The position numbers and the translations under genes were made by a program. Below, piece by piece: positions 56,573 through 64,000 of a DNA stretch of 64,000 nt. Source of the DNA: Bradyrhizobium sp. AZCC 2262 (GTDB taxonomy: Bacteria > Pseudomonadota > Alphaproteobacteria > Rhizobiales > Xanthobacteraceae); contig NZ_JAZHRT010000001.1 of NCBI RefSeq assembly GCF_036924535.1, forward strand, positions 6,944,001 through 7,008,000, given 5' to 3'. The notes under the pieces are model-generated. The model saw only the letters and a list, made by a program, of their open reading frames with translations, was not told where the DNA came from and made no database searches. How positions within the stretch are numbered: the stretch's first letter is position 1; the number at the start of each line of letters is the position of its first letter.

Positions 56573-59500
56573 TCAGCGCGTCCCCGGCGCATCGAGAGCG
56601 GCAAGCAATGACGACCGCAATCGGTCATCAGGCTCGAAATTCCCGGCAAGGGTTCGTATGACGTCTTCGAAGCGAGCTCTGTACCTGGCCGCCTCGGCCG
56701 GCTCGCCGAGGCTCTCGCAGACCTCCACCCCCGCCCGATAGACCCGCCAAGCGGCAAGCGGCATGTCGGCACCTTCGAGAGTTGAGAGGGCACGCGAGAG
56801 CTCCGCCCTTGCCTCCTCCAAATCGCCCGCAGCGAGCGCAACCCGGGAGAGCAGCCCGTGCGCCTGCGCCAGATGATTGCGGTCGGGTGCCGGCGCGACG
56901 TACTCGTACAGCCTTGTCGCCGATCTCCGCGCCTCTGCGATATCGCCGACCTGAAGACTGTATTCGCAGAGACAATGATGGAGCTGCGCGTAGATCGTAT
57001 AATCCATCATGATGCCGTCGGAATTCAGCCGTTGCATGACGTCATCAAACTGTTGGCGCGCACGCTGCGGCTCGTTGAGGCCGACGAAGGCCTTCGCAAG
57101 AACGGCTCGCTGAAAAAAGAAAGCGAAGGGGTTTTCTTTAAGCACCGCCTGGTCGACGCTCTCGCAGAGGTCGCGGGCACCATGAAAGTCCATCGCCTCC
57201 ACGTGGAGCCACGCCAACGTGAGGCGGCACAGGGCGATCGCCGGGCTGTTAGCGTTTCTTTCCGCCAGCGCCAGCGCGGCGACCGTCTCTCGCTGCAATC
57301 GCCGCCATTGGCCGAGATGGATCAGCGCGGTCGACTCCATCACGTTGAACAGCACAAAGATGTAGACGTCACCGACCTCCTGCGCGAGTTTCTTGCCTTC
57401 GGTTCCCGTACGACGGCATTCCTCGTAGCGCGACCGTAAGCATTCGAGGATTCCCTCGATCCCGTATCGCCGGATCAGCGTGCCGTGATCGCGCGCGTCG
57501 GCCGTTTCGTGCAACGCTTTCTCGCAAAGTGCGGCATCCTGTTCCTGCCAGCCTTTCAGCCAGAGATTGATGCTGGCGCTGCTACCCTGCACCAGAGCCT
57601 TGAAGGCGTCATCCTCAAGCGCTTCACTCTTGGCAAGCGCTTCGCTGGAAGCGTGAAGGCACATGCGGCGGTCGGCATGAAGGCAGAACCGGCTCACCGC
57701 CAGGAGCCCGTTGACCTCATGGCGAAGCTGCCCCGCGTCCGCCGCGCAAGCAATCATCTCCTCAAGATCGCGAACCGAGCCGGCGAGATCCCCCGCCGAG
57801 CGCCGCGCCCAGCTCCGCTGTCGCAACAGGCTGGTGCGCGGCCCATACTGATCGGTCGCTCCCAGACGATCGAGAATGCCGAGCGCGCGAGACAGATAAT
57901 TGGTTGCCTCCTCGTGACCGAGGCGTTTCGCTGAATTTTCTGCGGCCTGGCTGAGGTAGCGCAGCGCACGCGGGAAATCACGGCTCTGCTCGAAATGCAG
58001 CGCGAGCGCAGCCGCAATGTTTTCCGTCCGGCCCGCATATCCCTGCTCGAGGCGCTCGCCCATACGGTGATGGATCTGGAGGCGCCATGCCGGGCTGAGC
58101 CGTCGATAGAGCACGTTCTGATAGAGAATGTGGTGGAATGCGTAGGATCCGGAATAGGTCCCGTCGGGCCATTCAGAAACGCCGGACGACACCAGCATGT
58201 GATCCTTGCGTGCAAGATGCTCCAGGACTTCCTCGGTCTCCACGGCGTCACGCGACAGTCCGGCGGCCACGAGGGCTGCTGAACATTCGTTCCCCGCTAC
58301 GCTGACCGCCTCGAGCAGCTGCTGTTCGTTCTCACTCAGACGATCGATCCGATGTGTGATCATATTGATCAGATCTTTAGGCACGACATCCTCGGATAGC
58401 GCGGTTCCGGATCCGAGGCGCCAGGCGCCGTCGATCTCCACGATCGACTCGTGATTGACCAGGTAGTCCACAAGCGAGGCGATGAACAACGGCTGCCCCT
58501 GGGTGCGCCCGAACATCGGCCCGGAGAGCGCGGAAGCGAGCTTCTCGTTCTGGAAACGCAAGGCGAGGTGGTGCTCCACTTCGGTTTTGGACAATCCATC
58601 GAGTTGCAGCTCGCTGCACCTCCCGTGGATCTCCAAATCCTGATGCAGACGGCGAACCGGATGTCCGCTTATGATGCTGTCGCCAACACGATAGGTGGCA
58701 AGAACGAGCACTTGAGCCTTGCGGCCTCCGTGTGAGAAGCGTGACAGGACGTCCACCGTCTGGAAGTCGCTCCAATGCATATCCTCGATAACGAGGACCC
58801 ACGGGCGATCCACACTCAACGCTTCGAGCAGATCGCAGAACTCACGCAACATCCGCTCTCGTGTCGCCCCGAATACCTCATTCCGGAACGCGGCCTGGTC
58901 CGCCACATCGAGAAAACCTGGCATCTGGAGCAGCCAGGTCGGCGCATGGGTGCGCACGGCCTCCAGGACAGCCGAACCGCCCGGGCCTCGGCAACGCGTC
59001 GTCAGCGAATCGATCAGCGGGAGAAATGCCTCGTCGGTGCTGAAACGCTCGGTGCAGAATCCGCACAGGGTCTCGACGCGATATCGGGAAAGCCGCTCCA
59101 TCGCCATCTCGATGAACGAGGTCTTGCCGATACCAGCCTCGCCGGTGATGAAGACGACTTGTCTGTCGCCGGCGAGCATTCGCTGCGTGACCTTGTCCAG
59201 CGTCGCCAGCGGACCGCTTCGTCCGACGAGCCAGCGGCACCTGCGGGTGATGGCTGATCCCTGCTGACTTCTGCCGCCGGCTGCACCGGGGGACGGGATA
59301 GCGAGCCTGACTCCCTGGGCAGGCAGCGTCTTCTCTTCATCGGTAGTGCTGTGGTGCGAACTCGTCGGGCCAATGAACCGATATCCGCGGCGCGGTAGGG
59401 TTTCGATCCAACGCTCCCCGCCCGGCTCGGCTGCAAGTGCTTTGCGCAGCGCCGCAATCTGGACCGACAGATTGCTTTCTTCGACGACCAGACCTGACCA

Positions 59501-59707
59501 GGCGGCCTCGATCAATTCGTCCTTGGAAAGCACCGAGCCTTGACGTTTCGCCAGCGCGCTGAGCAATGCGACGGCGCGGCGGCCGACCGGCAGCGGATCG
59601 TTGCCGCGATAGAGAGTTGCGGTATCGACATCCAGTTGGAACGGTCCGATTGCGAGTGTCGCGCGCTCGCCGCCATCGTGAAGAACGGACCGGGATTCGT
59701 TTAACAC
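56573..59707 (-). CDS. giant winged-helix / ATPase / TPR regulator
   Basis: This predicted 1,044-residue protein has an OmpR/PhoB-type winged helix at about 20-115 (FQLDVDTATLYRGNDPLPV, then GSVLSKDELIEAAW and ESNLSVQIAALRKALAAEPG, ending RRGYRFIGP). An STAND-type ATPase follows, with Walker A FITGEAGIGKTSFIE and WVLVIEDMHWSD (Walker B). TPR-like helices fill the C-terminal 450 residues. Such proteins are ligand-controlled transcription factors. I prefer GTG 59707 over ATG 59833, because a 15-bp direct repeat with a TATAAG core lies in the extension. It is divergent from the barrel gene. Confidence 0.85.
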   Translation of the reverse strand: MLNESRSVLHDGGERATLAIGPFQLDVDTATLYRGNDPLPVGRRAVALLSALAKRQGSVLSKDELIEAAWSGLVVEESNLSVQIAALRKALAAEPGGERWIETLPRRGYRFIGPTSSHHSTTDEEKTLPAQGVRLAIPSPGAAGGRSQQGSAITRRCRWLVGRSGPLATLDKVTQRMLAGDRQVVFITGEAGIGKTSFIEMAMERLSRYRVETLCGFCTERFSTDEAFLPLIDSLTTRCRGPGGSAVLEAVRTHAPTWLLQMPGFLDVADQAAFRNEVFGATRERMLREFCDLLEALSVDRPWVLVIEDMHWSDFQTVDVLSRFSHGGRKAQVLVLATYRVGDSIISGHPVRRLHQDLEIHGRCSELQLDGLSKTEVEHHLALRFQNEKLASALSGPMFGRTQGQPLFIASLVDYLVNHESIVEIDGAWRLGSGTALSEDVVPKDLINMITHRIDRLSENEQQLLEAVSVAGNECSAALVAAGLSRDAVETEEVLEHLARKDHMLVSSGVSEWPDGTYSGSYAFHHILYQNVLYRRLSPAWRLQIHHRMGERLEQGYAGRTENIAAALALHFEQSRDFPRALRYLSQAAENSAKRLGHEEATNYLSRALGILDRLGATDQYGPRTSLLRQRSWARRSAGDLAGSVRDLEEMIACAADAGQLRHEVNGLLAVSRFCLHADRRMCLHASSEALAKSEALEDDAFKALVQGSSASINLWLKGWQEQDAALCEKALHETADARDHGTLIRRYGIEGILECLRSRYEECRRTGTEGKKLAQEVGDVYIFVLFNVMESTALIHLGQWRRLQRETVAALALAERNANSPAIALCRLTLAWLHVEAMDFHGARDLCESVDQAVLKENPFAFFFQRAVLAKAFVGLNEPQRARQQFDDVMQRLNSDGIMMDYTIYAQLHHCLCEYSLQVGDIAEARRSATRLYEYVAPAPDRNHLAQAHGLLSRVALAAGDLEEARAELSRALSTLEGADMPLAAWRVYRAGVEVCESLGEPAEAARYRARFEDVIRTLAGNFEPDDRLRSSLLAALDAPGTR

Positions 59708-59801
59708 GGCGGGCCTCCCGCGATGCCATTCTGCATCGGATGAAGGGAATCCCCGTACCGCGCCTGGCTTGCCATGGACGACGGCCCTATTGGTCGGGTG
59801 C

Positions 59802-59836
59802 CTTATAGCACATGAGCGTTTCTTATAGCACATGAG
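59802..59836 (-). promoter_or_regulatory. direct repeat with -10-like core
   Basis: CTTATAGCACATGAG occurs at 59802-59816 and 59822-59836, with 20-bp period (about two helical turns). On the minus strand each copy contains TATAAG, a plausible -10. It lies upstream of the giant regulator and could be its operator. Confidence 0.45.
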
Positions 59837-60269
59837 AATGCCGTGCCGCTGTGAAGGAGGTCACAGAAGCTGCGAGCAATGCCGGTCGCCGCAGCGACCC
59901 TGGCAGGCCGCACAACACGGCGAGTCCTCCGCCAAGGGCCACTTCCGGACTCGCTTGCCCGCGCCGCGAGCAGCATCATGAGTCGACCATCTCAAGAACG
60001 CGCACGATTAACTTTTTGCGGGTTTCAACTGGCGGGCGGCTGCTGAAGGTCAGCAGATCTGACCTTCTGCCATCAGTGCAGCTTGCCACTTTCAAGTCAC
60101 ATTTGAAAAATGGGCTGTTGCATTAGGGACACGCAATTTCAGGACATAATCGCGTAGGTTGTGAAGGGAATTGGAATCAAACGAATGTCTGCAACAAACT
60201 TATCGGCGGTCGCGAGGTGCATTTATCTTTTCAGATAGATCACCAGAGGCGTCGGAGATGGAGAAACTC
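59837..60269. other. intergenic region between the regulator and the barrel gene
   Basis: This 433-base gap carries no convincing gene. A 91-codon plus-strand frame (59851-60126) is Arg/Ser-rich and lacks a family pattern. The end of the gap (60240-60269) holds the ribosome site for the barrel protein. I see no clear promoter. Confidence 0.4.
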
Positions 60270-61064
60270 ATGAAGAAGTTTTTGCTGGCCACGGTTGGTC
60301 TGGTCGCATTAGGCATGGCCGCTCCTGCATCGGCTGCCGATCTGGCCGCGCGTCCCTACACCAAGGCGCCACCCATGGTGGCTGCGGTCTACGATTGGAG
60401 CGGCTTCTACGTCGGCGCCAACGGCGGCTGGGGATCGAGTCACAAGTGCTGGGATAACACGAATTTCCCCGGTGCAACTGTTGTACCCGTTTTCCGTGAA
60501 GGTTGTCACGATGCGACCGGCGGAGTCGTTGGCGGTCAGATTGGCTACCGTTGGCAGACCGCAGGTTGGGTGTTTGGACTGGAGGCGCAGGGCGACTGGG
60601 CTGATTTGAAGGGATCCAATGTCAGCGCTTTCATTCCCGCCTGGACCAACAATTCCAAGATCGAAGCGTTCGGCTTGTTCACCGGCCAGGTCGGCTATGC
60701 CTGGAACAACGTCCTTTGGTATGTGAAGGGCGGCGCCGCCGTGACCGACGATAAATTCCGAGGCACGGTGACCGCCACAGGCGCGCTGTTCGATTCGGCA
60801 AGTGAAACACGCTGGGGTGGTGTCGTCGGAACCGGCATCGAATTCGGATTCGCACCGAATTGGTCGGTTGCCTTCGAGTACGATCACCTGTTCATGGGTA
60901 ACAACAGTCGCAGCTTCACGTCGACAGGTGTTTTGGGTGCCGCAATCATACCGGTCGGCGGCGTATTCCGCACCGACAGTATCCGCCAGGATGTGGACCT
61001 CATCACCGCTCGCATCAACTACCGCTTCAACTGGGGTGGTGGTCCGGTGGTCGCCCGTTACTGA
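60270..61064 (+). CDS. outer-membrane beta-barrel protein, Omp25/31-like
   Basis: This 264-residue protein has a signal peptide (about 1-21, KKFLLATVGLVALGMAAPASA). It is followed by the ADLAARPYTKAPPMVAAVYDWSGFYVGANGG start typical of rhizobial Omp25/Omp31 porin-like proteins (shown in parts: ADLAARPYTKAPP, WSGFYVGANGGWG). Aromatic-rich alternating strands continue to RINYRFNWGGGPVVARY, a C-terminal barrel strand. ATG 60270 is used because GGAG lies six bases upstream. The longer start at 60258 also works. A terminator follows. Confidence 0.92.
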   Translation: MKKFLLATVGLVALGMAAPASAADLAARPYTKAPPMVAAVYDWSGFYVGANGGWGSSHKCWDNTNFPGATVVPVFREGCHDATGGVVGGQIGYRWQTAGWVFGLEAQGDWADLKGSNVSAFIPAWTNNSKIEAFGLFTGQVGYAWNNVLWYVKGGAAVTDDKFRGTVTATGALFDSASETRWGGVVGTGIEFGFAPNWSVAFEYDHLFMGNNSRSFTSTGVLGAAIIPVGGVFRTDSIRQDVDLITARINYRFNWGGGPVVARY

Positions 61065-61090
61065 TTTCCTCTAATCTCCAACGAACCTAA

Positions 61091-61117
61091 GCCCCGGGCA
61101 TCGTCCGGGGCTTTTTG
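61091..61117 (+). terminator. rho-independent terminator after the barrel gene
   Basis: GCCCCGG (61091-61097) pairs with CCGGGGC (61105-61111), followed by five T. It is 26 bases after the stop. Confidence 0.85.
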
Positions 61118-61184
61118 TACCCGCCCTGGCCGAATTATAGATCGAGCGGATGTCGCAGTTGGGCCAGAGACAGACATTCGTGCC

Positions 61185-61535
61185 CTATGCGATCTGGGTC
61201 TCCAAAAAGAAGTCTGCATCGGGTTTGACCAATGAGTTCATCGCTACATGCAGCGCGTGTACCGGCTCGCCATGTTGTTTGACATATGCGTACGCGGCGT
61301 GCTCCCGCTCCAGGTCTGGATAGACGAGTTCACCCCGATACTTGAAAGCCGGTAGTGTCTCGCCAAAGCCGTCCAGCGCCTCGCGGCGCATGACGCGATA
61401 GTGGGTCGCAAACCCCGCATCTATGAAATGCTGGAGGAATGCGTGCAATCTCGGCAGAAACTCTTTTTCACTGACGCCGTCACGCAAGGAAAATACGCCA
61501 CTAAAACTGACTGATGAGGTCCCCTGCATCTGCAA
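61185..61535 (-). CDS. unknown small protein, possibly DUF6614-like
   Basis: This 116-residue soluble protein has SGVFSLRDGVSEKEFLPRLHAFLQ, then HYRVMRREALDGFGETLPAF and ends VHALHVAMNSLVKPDADFF. The RVMRR and LHxAxNSxV pattern resembles DUF6614, but I am unsure. It is a probable alpha/beta ferredoxin-like fold. Function is unknown. It is monocistronic between the barrel gene and the cyclase. Confidence 0.6.
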   Translation of the reverse strand: MQMQGTSSVSFSGVFSLRDGVSEKEFLPRLHAFLQHFIDAGFATHYRVMRREALDGFGETLPAFKYRGELVYPDLEREHAAYAYVKQHGEPVHALHVAMNSLVKPDADFFLETQIA

Positions 61536-61850
61536 TCCCGTGGGTTTTCTTGCCGATGAGAATTTTGCTGAAATATGGATCTGGAAGCAATCACAATAAC
61601 CCCGTCCACTACTGGTTTTGACCGTGTGACTGGGCCACGCTAGGAGCCGCTGGCGCGACTTTCCGCCGAATGTGATGCCAATGCTTCGGTCAAAAAGCAG
61701 ACATCAAGCAGCGACCTTTTGATCTCTGCTGGTCCTCGGAAACGGACACCCACCGACACGACGACGATGGGAGCCACACAAGCGGAATCGAGCGTATCTG
61801 CGTCACCGGCTTGCTTTATACTCCTGAAGCCAAAAGCCGGGAGAGGTACA
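61536..61850. other. intergenic region, no gene assigned
   Basis: This 315-base gap lies between the DUF6614-like gene and the cyclase. In-frame plus-strand codons upstream of the cyclase start from 61719 are Thr/Ser/Arg-rich without homology. GAGAGG at 61841-61846 supports ATG 61851. No other site is seen. Confidence 0.4.
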
Positions 61851-63134
61851 ATGAACCGCCTGCAGGAGCTCGTTCGCGGCCAGGAATCCGTGAAAATCTA
61901 CTTGCCCCCGTGGGTCGAACGCTTGGCGGACCTCGGCATCACATCCAAGGATCCGCAGGTGATACGGCTGCAGCGGCTCACGAATATCTTCTCGTATGCC
62001 TCCGCGTTTTGCGCCGGTTCGCAGTTGATCGTCGGTGCTCTTCAGGAGTTCACAGCTTTCCTCATTCTGCATTTCATTCTTGCCACGACAGCCATTGCAT
62101 TGCTTTTTATCCATCGTTTGCACCGGTATGGGCCCAATCTGGCCGCCCATTTGCTGGTGGCGATCGATCTTTCCTGCATTTTCGTGATGAACTGGGGCTT
62201 CGGGAGCGACAGCAAGGTCTACGTCTATTATACTTTGGCTGGCGGCGTCTTGATCTTCATTTTTGGAGTGGAGCACTGGCGCACTTATGCAGGTTGGGTC
62301 GCTGTCGCCGTCGCCTGCATGCTGGTATCGATGAAACTTGCGCCAAGGGAGGGACTATTCCTTCCCGAGAACCATGCGGTGCGCGAACTCATAGCGGCGC
62401 ATGCTTTCCTCAATACGCTGACTGTCATGGCATTCATGGTCTTCTTTGCAGTAGCCACCTTGCGCAAGGTGGAGACTGGGCTAGAGGCCCAATATGTGCG
62501 CTCTTCTACATTGATGAACACGGTGTTTCCTCCCTTGATCGTCTCCCGGCTGATTTCAGGCCGGGAGGATCGGATCGCCGACCGGATCGAGGGGCTGACG
62601 GTTCTGTTCGCCGATCTCGTCGGCTTCACGAAGGCTGCGCACGATCTGCCACCAGAGGAGATCATCGGGTATCTCGACGGCATGGTACGCTGCTTCGATC
62701 GCCTCTGCGCTGAAAATGGCGTCGAGAAGATCAAGACTATCGGCGACCGCTACATGGCGGTCGGCGGCCTGACCGGCGACTCGCCCGGTCAGGCCGTCGC
62801 GACTGCGAAGCTCGCCCTGGCGATCCTGCGATCCCAGGCCGATCTCCCTGCACTGGGCGGCAAGCGCCTCGCGTTACGGATCGGGTTGCATACCGGCAGC
62901 GCCACAGCAGGCATCATCGGTGACACACGATTTACCTACGACGTCTGGGGCGATGCGGTAAACATGGCCTCGCGCATGGAGTCGCACGGCCTGCCAGGAC
63001 GAATTCAAGTCTCCGAAGCGTTTCGCGCGGTTGTCCAGAACGCGTTCTGTTTCGAGGAACGTGGCATCATTGACATTCGTGGCATCGGCCCTACGCGCAC
63101 CTGGTTTCTTGGCGATGCGCGGTCTCCAACATGA
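61851..63134 (+). CDS. membrane-bound class III adenylate cyclase
   Basis: This 427-residue protein has about six membrane helices in the first 215 residues (for example SYASAFCAGSQLIVGALQEF, FILATTAIALLFIHRL, LLVAIDLSCIFVMNWGF). The catalytic domain follows (about 245-420): LTVLFADLVGFTKAA (first metal Asp), EKIKTIGDRYMAVGG (adenine Lys and second Asp) and YDVWGDAVNMASRME (adenine-specifying Asp and transition-state Asn/Arg). All key residues are present, so it should make cAMP from ATP. Signals sensed by the membrane domain are unknown. Confidence 0.94.
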   Translation: MNRLQELVRGQESVKIYLPPWVERLADLGITSKDPQVIRLQRLTNIFSYASAFCAGSQLIVGALQEFTAFLILHFILATTAIALLFIHRLHRYGPNLAAHLLVAIDLSCIFVMNWGFGSDSKVYVYYTLAGGVLIFIFGVEHWRTYAGWVAVAVACMLVSMKLAPREGLFLPENHAVRELIAAHAFLNTLTVMAFMVFFAVATLRKVETGLEAQYVRSSTLMNTVFPPLIVSRLISGREDRIADRIEGLTVLFADLVGFTKAAHDLPPEEIIGYLDGMVRCFDRLCAENGVEKIKTIGDRYMAVGGLTGDSPGQAVATAKLALAILRSQADLPALGGKRLALRIGLHTGSATAGIIGDTRFTYDVWGDAVNMASRMESHGLPGRIQVSEAFRAVVQNAFCFEERGIIDIRGIGPTRTWFLGDARSPT

Positions 63135-63286
63135 GATGCTGCGGTTGTCCACTTCGGGGGCAAAAGCGAACCTCGCGGCGTAGCTGGAGGATGTCCGCTC
63201 TTTCCCGGGAGCGGAAATGCTCGAAATCAAGCAATTTTTCGGAAGCTGCTTGTGCCGTGCTGTGCCTTATCGAATCTCCACGCGCT

Positions 63287-64000
63287 CTATGCGTCGGCCG
63301 GGAGTCCGGTAGTCCTGGTGTTCAACCCAACGACTCTCGGGAGAAGGCCGGACCACAGGCCTCCGTGATAGGCGCCAGTCGTCTCGATCCATGCGGGCGG
63401 GGCGCCGGTCGCCGGATCGGCTGGCCAGTGCAGCAATGCCGCGCTTACGAAATGGTCAAGCTCGTGCCATTGCGCTTCCGGCAGCGGCGCTTCGCCGGCC
63501 GTTGGAGGATGCGTTCGATCTCCTGGCGAGCCCAGACGCTTCGAGGGAGAGTGGTATTCGACCCCCCACACCCTGGGCATCTGCCGGGCCATGGGATCGA
63601 TCAGACGAAAGTGAACCGGCAGCCTGTGCGTGCCGAGAGCGCCTTCATACCGAAAGATATGCCTGCTGTAGGATTTCGCTGGCGTCAGGTCCGGTTCGCC
63701 GTCTTCATGGATCAAAGCATCGCCACTCGGGGCATGGATGATCTTAGGACCATCTTGATCCTCGAAGCGCCATTCCGGTGAAGTGAGCGAGAGAGGCGCA
63801 TCCGTCGGCGCGACCCAAGACCAGTTATGTTGCCGCATGCAAGGATACCAGCGCCAGCTACCCAGGCTGCAGAAGCAGTCAGCACGCCACATCCCATGAA
63901 CGAAGCCGCCGACAAGATGGATCATATTCATCGCCCCATTGGGCGGCATTTGCAGCACAAATTCCTGCAAGCCCTCGCCGAGACCGCGCTGCACTCGATG
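63287..64000 (-). CDS. unknown protein, cut by the window edge
   Basis: The frame runs from the stop at 63287 through a possible GTG at 63994 and is still open at base 64000, so the N-terminus may lie outside. It reads MIHLVGGFVHGMWRADCFCS, WSWVAPTDAPLSLTSPEWRF and ends LWSGLLPRVVGLNTRTTG. It is Trp/His/Pro-rich and has no domain I recognise. The plus-strand frames here are shadows. It is convergent with the cyclase. Confidence 0.5.
   Translation of the reverse strand, partial: HRVQRGLGEGLQEFVLQMPPNGAMNMIHLVGGFVHGMWRADCFCSLGSWRWYPCMRQHNWSWVAPTDAPLSLTSPEWRFEDQDGPKIIHAPSGDALIHEDGEPDLTPAKSYSRHIFRYEGALGTHRLPVHFRLIDPMARQMPRVWGVEYHSPSKRLGSPGDRTHPPTAGEAPLPEAQWHELDHFVSAALLHWPADPATGAPPAWIETTGAYHGGLWSGLLPRVVGLNTRTTGLPADA

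Noticed and set aside
60105..60130. Possible insertion-sequence end (GGGCTGTTGCATTAGG)
   Set aside because: It only loosely resembles an IS6-type end and no transposase or matching second end is present.

Overview
The window looks like a chromosomal segment of an alphaproteobacterium of the Bradyrhizobium / Nitrobacteraceae type. The reasons are the GC-rich codon use with long antisense shadow frames, a three-part proton-translocating transhydrogenase (pntAA-pntAB-pntB), an aa3 oxidase subunit IV peptide, GapR (DUF2312), DUF1244, DUF1036, DUF465 and DUF882 proteins, and many dispersed palindromic repeats of a kind familiar from Bradyrhizobium. I see no rRNA, tRNA, CRISPR array, prophage or complete insertion sequence. 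The organism call is inference from gene content, not a database match.

Layout. 1-7.4 kb: an ABC-F ATPase cut by the left edge, a PAS-GGDEF-EAL protein, an FAD oxidoreductase, two DUF465 peptides and two small unknowns. 7.5-13.4 kb: a diguanylate cyclase, purEK, aquaporin Z, rpsU, a TPR lipoprotein and an Ala/Lys-rich membrane-anchored protein with tandem repeats. 13.6-23.4 kb: a cupin, a Ca2+/H+ antiporter, a membrane-anchored hydrolase, the transhydrogenase operon, the aa3 oxidase subunit IV peptide, a Doc/AbrB toxin-antitoxin pair, a Tat-exported intradiol dioxygenase, oligoendopeptidase F and an overlapping XRE regulator/unknown pair. 23.4-30.5 kb: a small membrane protein, a TerC protein, an orphan sigma-54 response regulator, an L,D-transpeptidase and a DUF882/M15 peptidase, which together look like an envelope module. 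30.7-39.6 kb: gapR, DUF1244, DUF1036-pyk, OsmC, a TetR regulator, a SASA-like esterase, a GT87 mannosyltransferase-like protein, an orphan LivK-like binding protein and an unknown. 39.7-53.1 kb: ftsH, tilS and a dispersed Tol-Pal locus (tolQRAB, pal, cpoB). 53.4-54.0 kb: mosaic repeats. 54.3-64 kb: a serine beta-lactamase-like hydrolase, a serine acetyltransferase, a very large winged-helix/ATPase/TPR regulator, an Omp25/31-like barrel, a class III adenylate cyclase and an unknown protein cut by the right edge.

How the genes fit together. Envelope maintenance dominates: Tol-Pal, L,D-transpeptidation, M15 peptidase, FtsH, and an outer-membrane barrel. Second-messenger signalling is also frequent: two GGDEF-EAL proteins, one GGDEF protein and one adenylate cyclase. 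The most interesting arrangement is in the Tol-Pal locus. A GGDEF-EAL protein and an N-acyl amino acid synthase (FeeM-like, AHL-synthase fold) lie between tolB and pal, and the FeeM-like gene is preceded by an exact match to the CtrA box TTAA-N7-TTAAC. Similar CtrA-type boxes lie upstream of the sigma-54 regulator and tolQ, and half-sites lie upstream of pal and the DUF882 gene. This suggests, without proving it, that this envelope/lipid-signal set is tied to the cell cycle.
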